DNA of 60,000 nucleotides from the NCBI RefSeq assembly GCF_032854445.1, contig NC_088300.1, forward strand, positions 56,892,984 to 56,952,983. The letters run 5' to 3'. The notes under the pieces were generated by a model. It was not told the origin of the DNA. It did no database searches and saw only the letters and a list, made by a program, of their open reading frames with translations. Shown here piece after piece: positions 48,940 to 59,880 of the stretch; positions within the stretch are counted from its first letter, which is position 1, and the number at the start of each line of letters is the position of its first letter. The translations under genes and the position numbers were made by a program. Origin of the DNA: Liolophura sinensis (Eukaryota; Mollusca; Polyplacophora; Chitonida; Chitonidae).

Positions 48940-49222
48940 TTTATTTATTTATTTATTTTTTTTGAGTAGGGTTTAGTCCGGTGTTCAACAATTTTTCATT
49001 TATATGACAGCAGGTCCGATTTGTGGCCGGAAGAAAGCGGACTGCCCGAAGGAATCCATTGACCTACGCTACGTATCTGACAATAGCCTGATTTAAATCG
49101 CGGCCGAAACTGCGAGAGCTGGATTTGAACATGCGACCCCACTCGTGACTGTCGGGGCAAGCTTATGCTTTAACCGTCTGTGCCTGCGTGGACACGCTCT
49201 CATCTTCCTACTAATGTATTAC
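48940..49222 (-). mobile_element. SINE family B, copy 2
   Basis: Same element as 48541-48830, with about 10% change. The flank after it (AGTTTAGAGAAAATGACA) is also shared with copy 1, so the two arose by local duplication rather than by two insertions. Confidence 0.75.
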
Positions 49223-50198
49223 AGGAGACATGGAAGTACAAATTTGAAGAGTTTAGAGAAAATGACAGTTCAAGGATCTCGTATATTCATTATTGTGTAT
49301 TTGTGGCAATAATGTATTAATAAAAAGCAAAAACCTATTTTTAATGATAACAACACTATATACACTTCATGTTTTACTAGATCTTACTTTTCGACAATCA
49401 TTTTCAGTTTTCATTCTTCTGGACGATACCTGGAGTTGCCTGTTTTCCTGTTTTGAGTATTTACGCCTACCCATTTTATTTACCTTCAACATCAGATAGT
49501 TCAGGACCAACGACAATAACTCACTGACTCAGTGTCACACCTTTCTACGTACGGCCATATAGTTTAAAAGAGAAGAAAACACCCAAATTGTGTCACAGCG
49601 TGAAAATTTTTATAGATGTGCTTTTCATGAAAAAAGGGGATATGAAAATAATTTTGTATGATGTGTATTTGGGATCACCTATCGGTACATATTGTCTTTG
49701 CATAATAATGTTCTAAATAAGGGTGTGTTGCATTGGTTTATATCCAAGCACATGCATTTATTGTGAATATATCAAAAACATATTCACGTCAAAAATCCAG
49801 GTTGAATACATTTGTTAGGTGAAAAACACCAGTTCTAATGCAAATATATTTATGAGACATGTGTTACATCCTCATTTATAACATTATTACGCAAAGACAA
49901 TATTTACTAAGGGGTAGTCCCAAATACCCACCATTAAAAATTGTTTTCAAGTGTCTTAAAACCTAGGGGACTTGCACGTCACAAAGCGATCGTAGGCTAA
50001 GTTGATTGTTACTACTATGGCGAAAGGTGCTAAACACATATGTTGTCATGGTATTTAGGCCTACAATCAACTTAAACCTAACCCGAACTTTTGAAACGAC
50101 GCGTTTGTGAAGCTAGAAGAAAGGGCAACAATACAACCTTACAAGTTATGTGCCCTGACATTTACAAAACTGAAATGAGCCTTATCTACCACATTTAC

Positions 50199-50383
50199 TG
50201 GGAAGGTATTGCAACAACCTGCGGATGGTCGTGGGTTTCCCTCGGGCTTTGCTCGCTTTCCTCCTTCCATAATGTTCGCCGATGTCGTATGAAATATTCT
50301 TGAATACCGGTACGGCATAAAATACCTATCAACTAAAAATAACTAACTAACTAACTAACTAAATAAATAAATATATAAATAAA
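50199..50383 (+). mobile_element. SINE family A copy, 5'-truncated
   Basis: ACCTGCGGATGGTCGTGGGT, core and 3' domain are followed by an (AACT)n then (AAAT)n tail. Confidence 0.88.
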
Positions 50384-50472
50384 CCTACATCATTTGGACA
50401 TCAAAAACACATGTAACAGCGTCGAGGTATTTGCACGAATTAGGCATAAACTGGAATATACTGCAGCACACC

Positions 50473-50719
50473 CGATGCCGCTAGCGCAGCGTAATGACCC
50501 AGGAGTCTCTCACCAATGGGGTCGCTGTGAGTTCAGGTCCAGCTCATGCTGGCTTCCTCTCCGGCCGTACGTGGGAAGGTCTTGTAGCAACCTACGGATG
50601 GTCGTGGGTTTCCCCCGGGCTCTGTCCGGTTTCCTTCCACCATAATGCTGGCCGCCGCCGTACAAGCGAAATATTCTTGAGTATGGCGTAAAACACCAAA
50701 CAAATAAATAAATAAATAC
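50473..50719 (+). mobile_element. SINE family A, nearly full-length copy
   Basis: The head remnant (CTAGCGCAGCGTAATGACCC), B box (GAGTTCAGGTCC), body, core and tail are all well preserved; only the A box is missing. Confidence 0.92.
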
Positions 50720-50916
50720 GCAACGGATAACGCTAGATACTTCTGTGGGATCGCCTTTCATGTGATGCATTAATATAGAATAAAAAGGCGGTGTATTTTA
50801 TCTCCTGTTTGTAAGTAATAGGTTTCAGCATCTAATCAGCCTATTGTGCCCGGTAATCGTATAGGGCCTCGGTCCTACAGCCCGACCAGGAGAACCTTTC
50901 ATATACCTTGAAAAAT

Positions 50917-51157
50917 ATTTATTTGTTTATTTAATTGATTGGTTTTTTACGCCGTACTCAAGAATATTTCACTTATACGACAGCAGGAAGTGGGAAACCG
51001 GGCAGAGCCCGGGGGAAACTCACTGGTTTTCGCGTACCGCCGGAGAGAGAGCCTTCATGAGCTGGACTTTAACTCACAGCGCCTCCATTGGTGAGAGACC
51101 TTTTGCATAATTCAGATGCCCATCGTGCTAAACACTTCGGCCACGGAGGCTCACCTT
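50917..51157 (-). mobile_element. SINE family A, full-length copy in reverse
   Basis: Tail, core (GGGCAGAGCCCGGGGGAAAC), B-box region (GGACTTTAACTCACAGCG) and A-box end (CTTCGGCCACGG) are all visible. Confidence 0.9.
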
Positions 51158-51599
51158 GTGGAATAATCTCACCTTATTTTACTGGCATTCATACTAAGAT
51201 ATGGATGCACTGCATTCCAGATCCACACATGAGATACATAACAAGTTTAACGTCAACGCTTTCATAAAGCCGGGTATATACTGTAGGGACGTTTTGACAT
51301 CAAACTAAAACAGCTGTCTCTGTAATAATGTACAATGTAAATGGCATTGTGCAGAAGTATTTATTTCCGAAATGCATATGGACTCAAATCTATTGATGCA
51401 TTGCAGGAGCCGCGGTGATTGGTGACAAACTGTTTTTTTTAAAATCCAGAATATTACCGATTAGTAGTAGAGAACGTTACTCCGTGAACCTACACCATAT
51501 GTATGCGTGTATACCAGTGTTGAAGTGCAGATATTTAGAGCATACTACCAACATGTCACAGTGGTCATGCCAAAAACTTTAAAAAATGGTACTTGTTGC

Positions 51600-51850
51600 T
51601 ACCTCGCTTGGCGCTCAGCCCTTAAGAAAGGAAACAGGACTGGTTAGCCTGGTGTCAGTATAATGTGACTGGGTGGAGTGTCATGTCGGGTGTCTTCGAA
51701 TGATACTTCAGTGGCGTCAACACTTTGTCGGCATGGTCTCGCCCTCCCACAAGAAGACACCTTATATGTACACACACCTAATGACTCGTCGCCATATGAC
51801 TGAAAAATTACGACGTAAAACTCCAAGCATTCATTCATTCATTCATAACG
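51600..51850 (+). mobile_element. SINE-like family C, longest copy
   Basis: GGTGTCAGTATAATGTGACT, GGGTGGAGTGTCATG, a CACTTTGTCGGCATG middle and the CCATATGACTGAAAAATTAC tail with (CATT)n occur in order. 59750-59880 repeats the first part almost exactly. Confidence 0.65.
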
Positions 51851-52572
51851 GTTATTTTTTCCCGCCTAATAGCGACTCGACCCAAAATCGTATTTACTGT
51901 TGGTCATGGTGAAAGATGAGTATCACGTTACTACAAATGCATTACACACAGATTTGTCCTCACTCAATTTGGGCGAGAAATGATCCTCTTTGAGTACCGA
52001 TTGTTCAAGAATGTATTAAATCTGGAGCCAGGCCTAAATTTTAATACCAGTCATGCACTAATGCAAAACTTAAACCTAGTCATTTCTTTCAGCCAGTCAC
52101 CTATATTCAGGTGTCTGTAAAATCAGCTACACTGGCTAACAAAAACTAGATTTAATCAGTGACACATAACAACACAAGCTCTATGCAGTTATATATCGAA
52201 CATCCATATTATTACAAAGAAAATGCAGTCGAAATGCATTTACTAATTCTTGATGGTTAAACTCAATAAACGTAGTTTTCGACATCAAGAACGCATTGCC
52301 TCGGGTGACGTCATAATTATTCAAAAGCAATTTGCATACTGAACAATGCGGGCCTGGAGAGTAATTTATTTTAAAATAGCTGCACCAACAAACAGAACAA
52401 ACTCCCGAAATAACACAGCCTACACCACTGTCTCTGATAAAAGAATAACTTTAATTTCCTAACATCAATTTCTGAAATCATACCTCCGTGAGATCATATA
52501 ATAGAAAAGATAAATTAAAATTCATTCATTAAGGTTGTATTATATTAAAACGTGTAAGCAATTTCAAATATG

Positions 52573-52836
52573 GTAGTGTGGCTGAGTGGAGTAGCAAGCT
52601 AGCAAGCCAGCGCGGCGCAATGACCCAAGAGGCTCCCACTAATGCGGTGGCTGTGAGTTGAAGTCCATCTCATGCTGACTTCCTCTCCGGCCGTACGTGC
52701 GAAGGTCTGACAGCAACCTGCGGATGGTCATGGGTTTTCCTCGTGCCCGGTTCCTCCCACCATACCGCTGGCCGCCGTCGTATAAATAAAGTATTCTTGA
52801 GTACAGCGTAAAACACCAATCAAATAAATAAATAAA
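52573..52836 (+). mobile_element. SINE family A, full-length copy
   Basis: A box (GTGTGGCTGAGTGGAGTAGC), B box (GAGTTGAAGTCC), body, a slightly shortened core and tail are present. Confidence 0.92.
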
Positions 52837-53292
52837 CGTAAACGAGTGTTGTGTGTAACTGTCATGGTTTTTTGAGCTTACCAGGTCGTTTATATGATGT
52901 ACTCTACAACCCAAATACTGACCATATTAACCTCGGTGAAAACAAATCTATTTTCCAAAGTATTTTCAGGTTCAGCTTTCTAGACTTTCTACTGATGTTT
53001 ACTCCCCCTTTTACAGTCTCTTTTCCTAAATATATTTGTCTAACGCACTTGGTTTATCGGTATCTCTCCAAGAACCTGGCAATTGTGCTTCTAATGAACA
53101 CAAATAAATTCTGTCACTAAATGAAGTAATAAAACATGACAAAATGTATTTGGGGACGATTCCACACAGCGATGTTTTGCTATATGTCAGCATTTAGAAG
53201 TTCATGGTTTTGAGAAGTTCATGGCCACCTTATGCGCCAATTGTAAAAGATTTGTCTTGACACCACGATTGTTGTGTGTCGAAAGCCTGAAA

Positions 53293-53464
53293 GCTGGCTT
53301 CCCCTACGGCCGTACGTGGGGAGATCTTTCAGCAACCTGCGCATGGTCGTGGGTTTCCCGAGGGATCTGCTCGGTTTCCTCCCACCATAACGCTTGCCAC
53401 CCTCGTATAAGTGCAATATTCTTGAGTACGGCGTAAAACACTAATCAAATTAATGAATAAATTT
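53293..53464 (+). mobile_element. SINE family A copy, 5'-truncated
   Basis: It starts at CTGGCTTCCCCTACGGCCGT and keeps core, 3' domain and AT-rich tail. Confidence 0.88.
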
Positions 53465-53745
53465 AGGTCAGAACTATTTCTGTGGAAACAAACCATCTAA
53501 TGATGTTTTCGTTTTATTCCTTGAACAAAAACACGTACATATGTCCACATATATACATTTAAATGTCCAGAACAAACATAGACGCTGAAAATACAGCAAT
53601 AATGATCGACATATCCATACACCTTCGAATGAATTTCGCCGATAACACATTGATGTGGTGAGCTTGAAACAATTCAGCCGAATTATATACAGCTTAGTCT
53701 TTAGAATCACAATCGCACGTGGTTCCAGGAATAATATGATCTGAT

Positions 53746-53985
53746 TTTTTATTTATTTATTTGGTTGGTGAATCACGCCGTACTCCAGAATATTTCGGTT
53801 ATGAAACGGCGACCAGGTGCGAGGAAACTGGGAATTACCCGGGGGAAAGATGATCCACAGATCGTGGAAAGTAAATGTATGTATGTATTTATTCATTTTT
53901 CCTCCCACGGGTATGCTGGCTGCCGTGATATAAGGATAATAATCTTGGGTACGGCGTGAAACACCAATGAAATAATTAAATGAAT
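53746..53985. mobile_element. Two SINE family A 3' ends in inverted (head-to-head) order
   Basis: 53746-53865 is a reverse-strand tail and core. 53898-53985 is a forward core and tail. Together they form an imperfect inverted repeat with a short spacer. Confidence 0.75.
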
Positions 53986-54094
53986 ACATATTTATTCGTT
54001 TGATGGCTGTTTGACGGTCATACTTTCGGGTCATAGAAGAGACCCGGTTACACGACATACCCCACCGTCCTGTGACAAGTTACTGACAACAATT

Positions 54095-54241
54095 TTTTAT
54101 TGTTGGTGTATTACCCGTACTCATGGATATCTCAGTTATACGACGGCGGCCACCATTATGGTGGGAGAAAACCAAACAAATCCCAGAGAAAACCCACGAC
54201 CATGCACCGGCAAGTTGCTGCCTGACCTTCCCACTTACGGC
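54095..54241 (-). mobile_element. SINE family A copy, reverse, head missing
   Basis: Tail (TATTGTTGGTGTATTACCCG), core and body to the CTTCCCACTTACGGC block. Its open frame continues into unique sequence up to the next copy, giving a chimeric 201-codon frame without other support. Confidence 0.85.
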
Positions 54242-54597
54242 TTTTGTCACATCTTACGTACAGATAATCACTATTTTGGTGGAACAGAAGAGATCGTTAT
54301 ATACTGCTGCACAAACGGCCTCACTAGTACCATCGACCTTCGTTATCAAGAAGGCCTCCCAAGACCCAGGCAATCTACTAATGCCCTGACCAAGGCCGAA
54401 CCTGGAGTTTTAAAGAAAAAGAGGAAAAACGTCCAGCAGCTAGTCTTGATTTTAACAGAATTAAATTTCGTCTTACGAGAAAGTGTTTCTCGTGGACGAC
54501 TTTTGCTCTCCAACTTACATCGATTTCGTTTTGTTTCATTTCTTCTGTCTAGGTTTCAACAAGTACATTTTTTTAGTTTCACTCCCATTCTGTTCAC

Positions 54598-54697
54598 CAC
54601 CTGGCGGATGGTATAGTGGGTTTCCCTCAGGCTCTGTCCGGTTTCCTCCCAACATAATGCTGGTCGCCGTATAACATAAATAAAATAAATGTATAAA
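54598..54697 (+). mobile_element. SINE family A 3' end, forward
   Basis: CTGGCGGATGGTATAGTGGG, CTCTGTCCGGTTTCCTCCCA core and a deleted 3' domain. Confidence 0.8.
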
Positions 54698-54804
54698 TTA
54701 ACACTCCTTCATGTTTCGCCGACTGCCCATGTCACAAGCACTGCGGCTTTCGGTCATACTTCCCGATACTTCACACATTGCAGTTTGCAACGACTACTGA
54801 AATT

Positions 54805-57800
54805 TTAAGAGGCGCGTCCATGCTCCTCACAGAGCACGTGCAGGGCTGTACGTTTGAGGAGCAAGAGAACAACCCAAGGATTCAGTTCAAAATAATCGGA
54901 TCTATTCGGCCGAGACACTGTCATGATAGTCATGCCAGTTTCTTTTGTATTACGACCTTTACAGATATGCCTGATGCAGAAATGTAGAAAAGCTAACGCT
55001 GCACAGAGTACTCACCTTCCGCATGACTCGCATGGTAATTACATAGGCTTCTGTTGCAACACTTCTGACAGGTGCGCAGTTCTATGTCAAAACGCCTGGA
55101 CTTGCCAGACGACGTTGACTCTATATATCGCCTTACATGCCTGTAATTAGTTAAAGTGTCGTAATGAACTTGATATTTATTTGTTTGATTTCTGTTTTAC
55201 GCAGCACGCATTCAAGAATATTTCACTGGTACGAAGGCATTTTATTTGATAAGTATTTGATTGCGACATTCGTATGAAACTCGTATATCGCAAAAAGTCG
55301 ATAAGAGCAACACCCATTTCCGAAACAATTTTAAACCCCAGTCTCCAAAAGGAATATGTGAGAAAAAATATATGAACAGTAAAAAAGGCTGGTAACATGT
55401 GAGAGAGAAACAGCCAACAGTTTTTAACCATAGAGCAAACGTTTTTTTAACGAAATCCGAGGCATGGCATCTGATTCAAATTTCAAACTCGTTCTTAATT
55501 TCTCCGGTCCCTAACATGGTGAATATACCATCCGTTGATCGTTTTGTTGTGACTTTACGACTAAAGCATTTTCGCCTCATAATATTTAAAGAAATAGGAC
55601 ATCTAAGTTACCTAAACACTGACTTTATGATGGGATTTTAGAAAAATTAATCAAATCCACAGACGTCATTGTCACGGGCCATTAATACTAAATCGTACGA
55701 ACTACCGTTTGGGAAACGAAACGTCTGAAATTGCTTTCATAATGATAAGACTCTACAGAGGCATCCGTCAAATTCGATGGGTTACCAGGAAATAGAACAT
55801 GCGTCATTTCATGCTATCTGTAGATCATTCCACAAATCGCATCATTTGATCGCGACTGGAAAGGTCACAAGTGGTACGAAATAAACCTATTTTCATGTGA
55901 CTGGCTGTGATATCGAACTAATACAAGGAATATCAGTATTGGAATACCGGTTAAAACAATGCATTGAAAAGGTACTGTACAACGAAGAGTATGTTTTTAA
56001 GTAAAATGAGGCTATACCAAACAAGAAACAATTTTATTTTTGAGTCATATTTATTATTTCTTTAAAGGAGTTCAAACATCTTATTATAACGTGGGCTTTT
56101 TGGACCATAGTATCGGAATTAAGGAACTCTGACGTCAGCGGAAGTTTTTTTTAAACTCTAATCATGACACTGAATGTTGGAATAACTCTTTTTACCCATG
56201 AGTAAAAGATTACTGAAATGATGATCCCAAAATTTCCTTTCCTCTAGTGAACATCAGGGGAAAAAAAGTTGATGTAACATCAGAGTTCCTATATGTAGAC
56301 ACCGTCAGCATGACTCATAAAGCCCATCATAGTATTAAAATATTTGAATGCCTTTCAACACCGTTTGAAAAATTTGAAAAAATAAATGAAAATATTTTTA
56401 CGCATAGTTTTCAGTTGCATGTATAGATGAGCCTTACTTCATATTTTAGGTTTCTTTTACTTTAATAACTCTTCTATTTTAAGCACATTTCCCATCAATG
56501 GTTGGAAATACACGGAAATGAACGTGAACATGGGAGCGGCTTAGCGTCCCTATTTTGGGCTCTCTACGCAACAAATTTGTTTTGCTAGCTATCACCGTCA
56601 ACTTCTGCACAACAAGTTACTTAATTTCCTTCCTAACCTTTGGGGCCTTAGGAAAACTGTAGCTTAACGCCGTTCTTACGCCTCTACAAGAAAGCTGAGG
56701 GAGGGGGGGGCATATCATATACTCCGTATTAAAAAATATAAACCAAGCGTTCCATGTATCCTTAAAGGCAGCAAAAAAAATTTTCCCGGCGGAAACCCAC
56801 GACCATCCGCAGGCTGCTGCAAGACCTTCCCACGTAAAGCCGGAGAGGGAGCCAGCATGAGTTCTGTGAACTCACAGCGACCGCATTGGTGAGAGCCTCG
56901 TGGGTCATCACGCTGCGCTAGCGAGGTAACCAAATGAGCCACGCATTAGTGTTGAAGTTATGTGTATGTATGTATGTTTGAATCACTTTCTTCAATTATT
57001 CAACGCAAGAGAATATTTCCCTTTGCTCTGGAAATTAACGCTCTCTCGTATGTTTCGAGGTGATCTGTAGTCAAATGTTGAACCTGAAAATGGCTCATTT
57101 CTGCGTCACCAACTATGAGGGCAACTATGAGCAAATGTATAAACGTGATGTATTAGCGTTAAGTATTCACTGCTCGAGTTTACCATGTCTGTTTGTAGAT
57201 TCTTGTCTCGCTTATTGCATGTTCCGCTCATGGTGAGTTATACAAATGTAGGCATGGCGTCGAGTCCATCCGATTAAGTGTAAAATATATACTAAAAACA
57301 AACACAAAAGCACACATACATACCTCTTGCGTCTTGCAGCCGAAATTGAACCACTCAGCTCCGGATGAGTTCAGGACTTTTTCGCTGTAGCAGATCTGCA
57401 AGAATTAATAACTGTCAGGGGTTATTGTGTCTAGGGCTGCAGACGTATCGATTGACACGTTTTACTGGCAGTTTTCTTCCAAGAAGGTAAATAACAGACT
57501 CCAGTACAGCGTTGGCAGCAGTCAGAGTAATAAAATGTAATGGGTCAACTTGTGGAGGATACAATTCTCTTTAGGCCACGCATGCACATGCAATAATAGG
57601 AATGTTGTAAAATTTTTGGCCTGGTCGGTCCCGAAAAGTGGAGGCATCAATCAACAGCTTGGCGAAGGCAGTGACAACACAGTATTTTGAGTAATTCTAG
57701 ACCAGTGGCGTGTAATAAATTTCAATTAACATCACTGCATTTTTTTAAAGCCTTATTCTGCTTAAGCCATGATGCCAGGGAGTATGCATTTAAATGAACA

Positions 57801-58533
57801 GTTAGAATGGAACCCTGATTGAGGTGAACTGGCAAGGGGCTGTATTTCACCGGTTCCTTGTGATACCATCGCTGGGGCTTCAGTAAGATAACAGTAGGGG
57901 ATTACAGTTTTGTAAGGAACGATTTATAGGTATACCAACGTAAAGAAACAATGGACCAGTTGTCCAAAGGTGTATTAGGGCTTAAGCCCGTATTAACTTT
58001 AGTTCAGGCTAAAGTGTCATTTATTCTCTATTGGGATGAAACTGGTATTAGGATTTAAGCCTGGTTAAACCTTTGAACAAACAACCTCTGGGCCCGGTCA
58101 CTAAAAACTGTTCTAAGACTTAATACCAAGTCTGGCTTTACGTTTGGCTTCAATTTTTAACTTAGCCCGAAAATAATTGCGTAACAGTGTATTGAACATG
58201 AACTAAATCTGCTTCTTTTACACTCAGACTTTGGACAACTGCATTAGCTCCTGAATTTGGCTAAATCGTAAACATGATATATGACTTAATACCACCATTA
58301 GCTAATGCACTTTCGATTAACCGGGCCTTGTATTACGTAATACTGACCAAACTTCATAGGCACCACAGACGCTGTCTTACCTCGTGTGGACAGCACCCTG
58401 CGGTTTCGTGACAATCTTGGACATTTTCCACCCCTTGGCAATTCAGACAACAAGGTCCAAACTCTGAAGGAACAAACCCGTGTACTAGTATGCCATAAAG
58501 CACGAGTAGGGTTAATGCAAAGAGAGTGATCAT
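54805..58533 (-). CDS. Secreted Ly-6/uPAR (three-finger)-like cysteine-rich protein, four coding exons
   Basis: The gene model was assembled by eye. Exons are 58533-58381 (phase 0), 57395-57316, 55140-55016 and 54845-54805. The spliced frame is 132 residues and ends TAA. Residues 1-19 are a signal peptide (MITLFALTLLVLYGILVHG). The mature part has 14 cysteines in the order C28-C29-x2-C32-x8-C41-x5-C47-C48-x4-C53-Y, then FGC71-x5-C77, then C102-x2-C105-C106-x4-C111-N112, and C125. CC-x4-CN is the signature end of a three-finger domain. Sequons are N60 and N107. There is no GPI or membrane tail. Exons 3 and 4 have clear polypyrimidine acceptors and matching phases. The weak point is the exon 2 donor (AT|GTGTGC); two better GTATGT donors lie 4 and 8 bases before it but break the frame. 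Role unknown; relatives act as secreted receptor modulators or defence proteins. Confidence 0.6.
55171..55232 (-). mobile_element. SINE family A tail fragment in intron 2 of the three-finger gene
   Basis: TATTTATTTGTTTGATTTCT and CAAGAATATTTCACTGGTACG match the family A tail. It lies 30 bp upstream of the exon 3 acceptor. Confidence 0.7.
55233..56780. other. Intron 2 of the three-finger gene, unique part
   Basis: No further exon was recognised on either strand. It contains a perfect CRE (TGACGTCA at 56130-56137). Confidence 0.35.
56782..56944 (-). mobile_element. SINE family A head and body, 3'-truncated
   Basis: The core start (CGGCGGAAACCCACGACCAT), body, B-box region (GTGAACTCACAGCG) and A-box end (GTAACCAAATGAGCCACGC) are intact. 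The tail is missing. It lies in intron 2 of the three-finger gene. Confidence 0.88.
57640..57875 (+). mobile_element. Family D element, right part
   Basis: GACAACACAGTATTTTGAG, TTATTCTGCTTAAGCCATGA and GGCAAGGGGCTGTATTTCACCGG parallel 47070-47232. It lies in intron 1 of the three-finger gene. Confidence 0.55.
57952..58099. mobile_element. Probable MITE (family F), about 150 bp
   Basis: The left end GGACCAGTTGTCCAAAGGTG...GGGCTTAAGCC and the right end (reverse complement begins CGGGCCCAGAGGTTGTTTGT, then TCAAAGGTTTAACC...GGCTTAAA) are imperfect inverted repeats. Confidence 0.5.
58090..58326. mobile_element. Probable MITE (family G), about 235 bp
   Basis: GGGCCCGGTCACTAAAAACT at the left and CGATTAACCGGGCCT at the right form terminal inverted repeats around GGCCCGGT. 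It abuts or overlaps the previous element by about 10 bases. Confidence 0.45.
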
Positions 58534-58545
58534 TTTGTCCTCAGT

Positions 58546-59078
58546 ATTTTATTTATTTATTTATTTATTTTATTGGTGTTTTTTTAATTGCCGTATTCGA
58601 GGACATTTCACTTATACCAAGGTGGCGAGCATTATAACGGAAGGAGGTCCGGGAAAGCACGGAGAAACCCACTACCATCCGCAGTTTGCTGGAAGACTTT
58701 CCCACCTACGACCGGAGAGGAAGCGAGGATGGCTCATTTGGTTAGCGCACTATCGTAGCGCAATGACCCAGGAGTCTCTCACCAATGCGGCCGCTGTGAG
58801 TTCAAGTCCAGCTCATGCTGGTTTCCTCTCCGGCCGTACGTGGGAAGGTCTGCCAGCAACCTGCGGATGGTCGTGGGTTTCCCCCGGGCTGTGCCCGGTT
58901 TCCACCCACCATAATGCTGGCTGCCGTCGTATAAGTGAAATATTCTTGAGTACGGCGTAAAACACCAATCAAATAAATAAATAAATAAATAAATAAATAC
59001 TAACTGAACTTGTATTCACAGCTACCGCACTGGTGTCAGATGCTACGCTAGCGTGCTAACCACAAGGCCACAGAGGCC
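58546..59078 (-). mobile_element. SINE family A copy (minus) split by a younger copy
   Basis: The tail, core and body run from 58546 to 58727. The B-box and A-box head (GAACTTGTATTCACAGCTAC, then GCTAGCGTGCTAACC) resumes at 59009-59075. Between them sits a complete forward copy. The tail ends about 14 bp from the start codon of the three-finger gene. Confidence 0.8.
58725..58999 (+). mobile_element. SINE family A, best-preserved full-length copy
   Basis: A box (GGCTCATTTGGTTAGCGC), B box (GAGTTCAAGTCC), body, core (CCGGGCTGTGCCCGGTTTCC), 3' domain and an (AAAT) tail of seven or more units. It is nested in the minus-strand copy and therefore younger. Confidence 0.93.
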
Positions 59079-59304
59079 TTTTCTACTGCATGAAAACCTC
59101 AGATTTCCATCATGGTCTTCTAATTAAGTTTATATTATCATGGCTAACAACATAGACAACATAGACATCGTTACTGGAAAACAATGAAGACCATCGCATG
59201 ATCGATACATTTATTTGGTGTACTCTTTGGCAAAGACAGATGGCACTGTTAAATACACAACGAATAACTGAATAGCTAACTAAACATACACCCTAAGGAC
59301 TCTT

Positions 59305-59366
59305 TCGTAGGCATATGACTGAAAAATTGTTAAATACGACGTTAAACCCCAGGGACTCACTCATTC
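59305..59366 (+). mobile_element. SINE family C 3' end
   Basis: GGCATATGACTGAAAAATTG, TTAAATACGACGTTAAACCC and CACTCATTC are the typical family C tail. Confidence 0.6.
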
Positions 59367-59749
59367 CTATACCATCCTCCCCTCTGACTGAAGCCCGAAC
59401 AACACGGAAGTTCTGACCCAACTCAACTTAACTCGACGGTATCGTTGGGTTTTAAGCGCTGGAACATGCGGAACAAGGACTGCTAATTCCATTTGACCTT
59501 TCACTCCCTGTCTCTCAGGCTAATTGCCAACCTTCTAAAAGTGACAGATCTACAGAATGGCACAAAGGCTTCTTCACTATACGACTGAAGTTGTTATATA
59601 AAAGGTGTAGGCCTACTCAGTAAAATACGTCAGCCCTTATATATTTGTTAGTAACAAATACATGTTGATGAGCTTACATCGCTCACGCCAGATCTATAAG
59701 AATTTGGACTTGGAAAGTTATCTGCAAAGATGGCACTTGTTTCTGCTTC

Positions 59750-59880
59750 CCCTCGCAGTCAGCACTGAGTGGTAAGAGCAAGGAGACAGGGCTAGTTGGC
59801 TAGGTGTCAGTATAATGTGACTGGGTGGGGTGTCATGTCTGACGTCTAGGGCGTGGTTCGACAGTGGCTGTATATATGCT
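59750..59880 (+). mobile_element. SINE family C 5' part
   Basis: GGTGTCAGTATAATGTGACT and GGGTGGGGTGTCATGTCTG match 51650-51690; the rest is lost after about 59880. Confidence 0.6.

Noticed and set aside
54011-54616. Plus-strand frame of 201 codons
   Set aside because: The first third translates a reverse SINE and the rest a unique stretch up to the next SINE. No domain, splice site or coding-like pattern was seen.
58725-58830. Possible tRNA-Leu/Ser genes at SINE heads (also 29884, 52573)
   Set aside because: A and B boxes are present but the acceptor stem cannot pair and each runs into a SINE body, so these are tRNA-derived SINE promoters.
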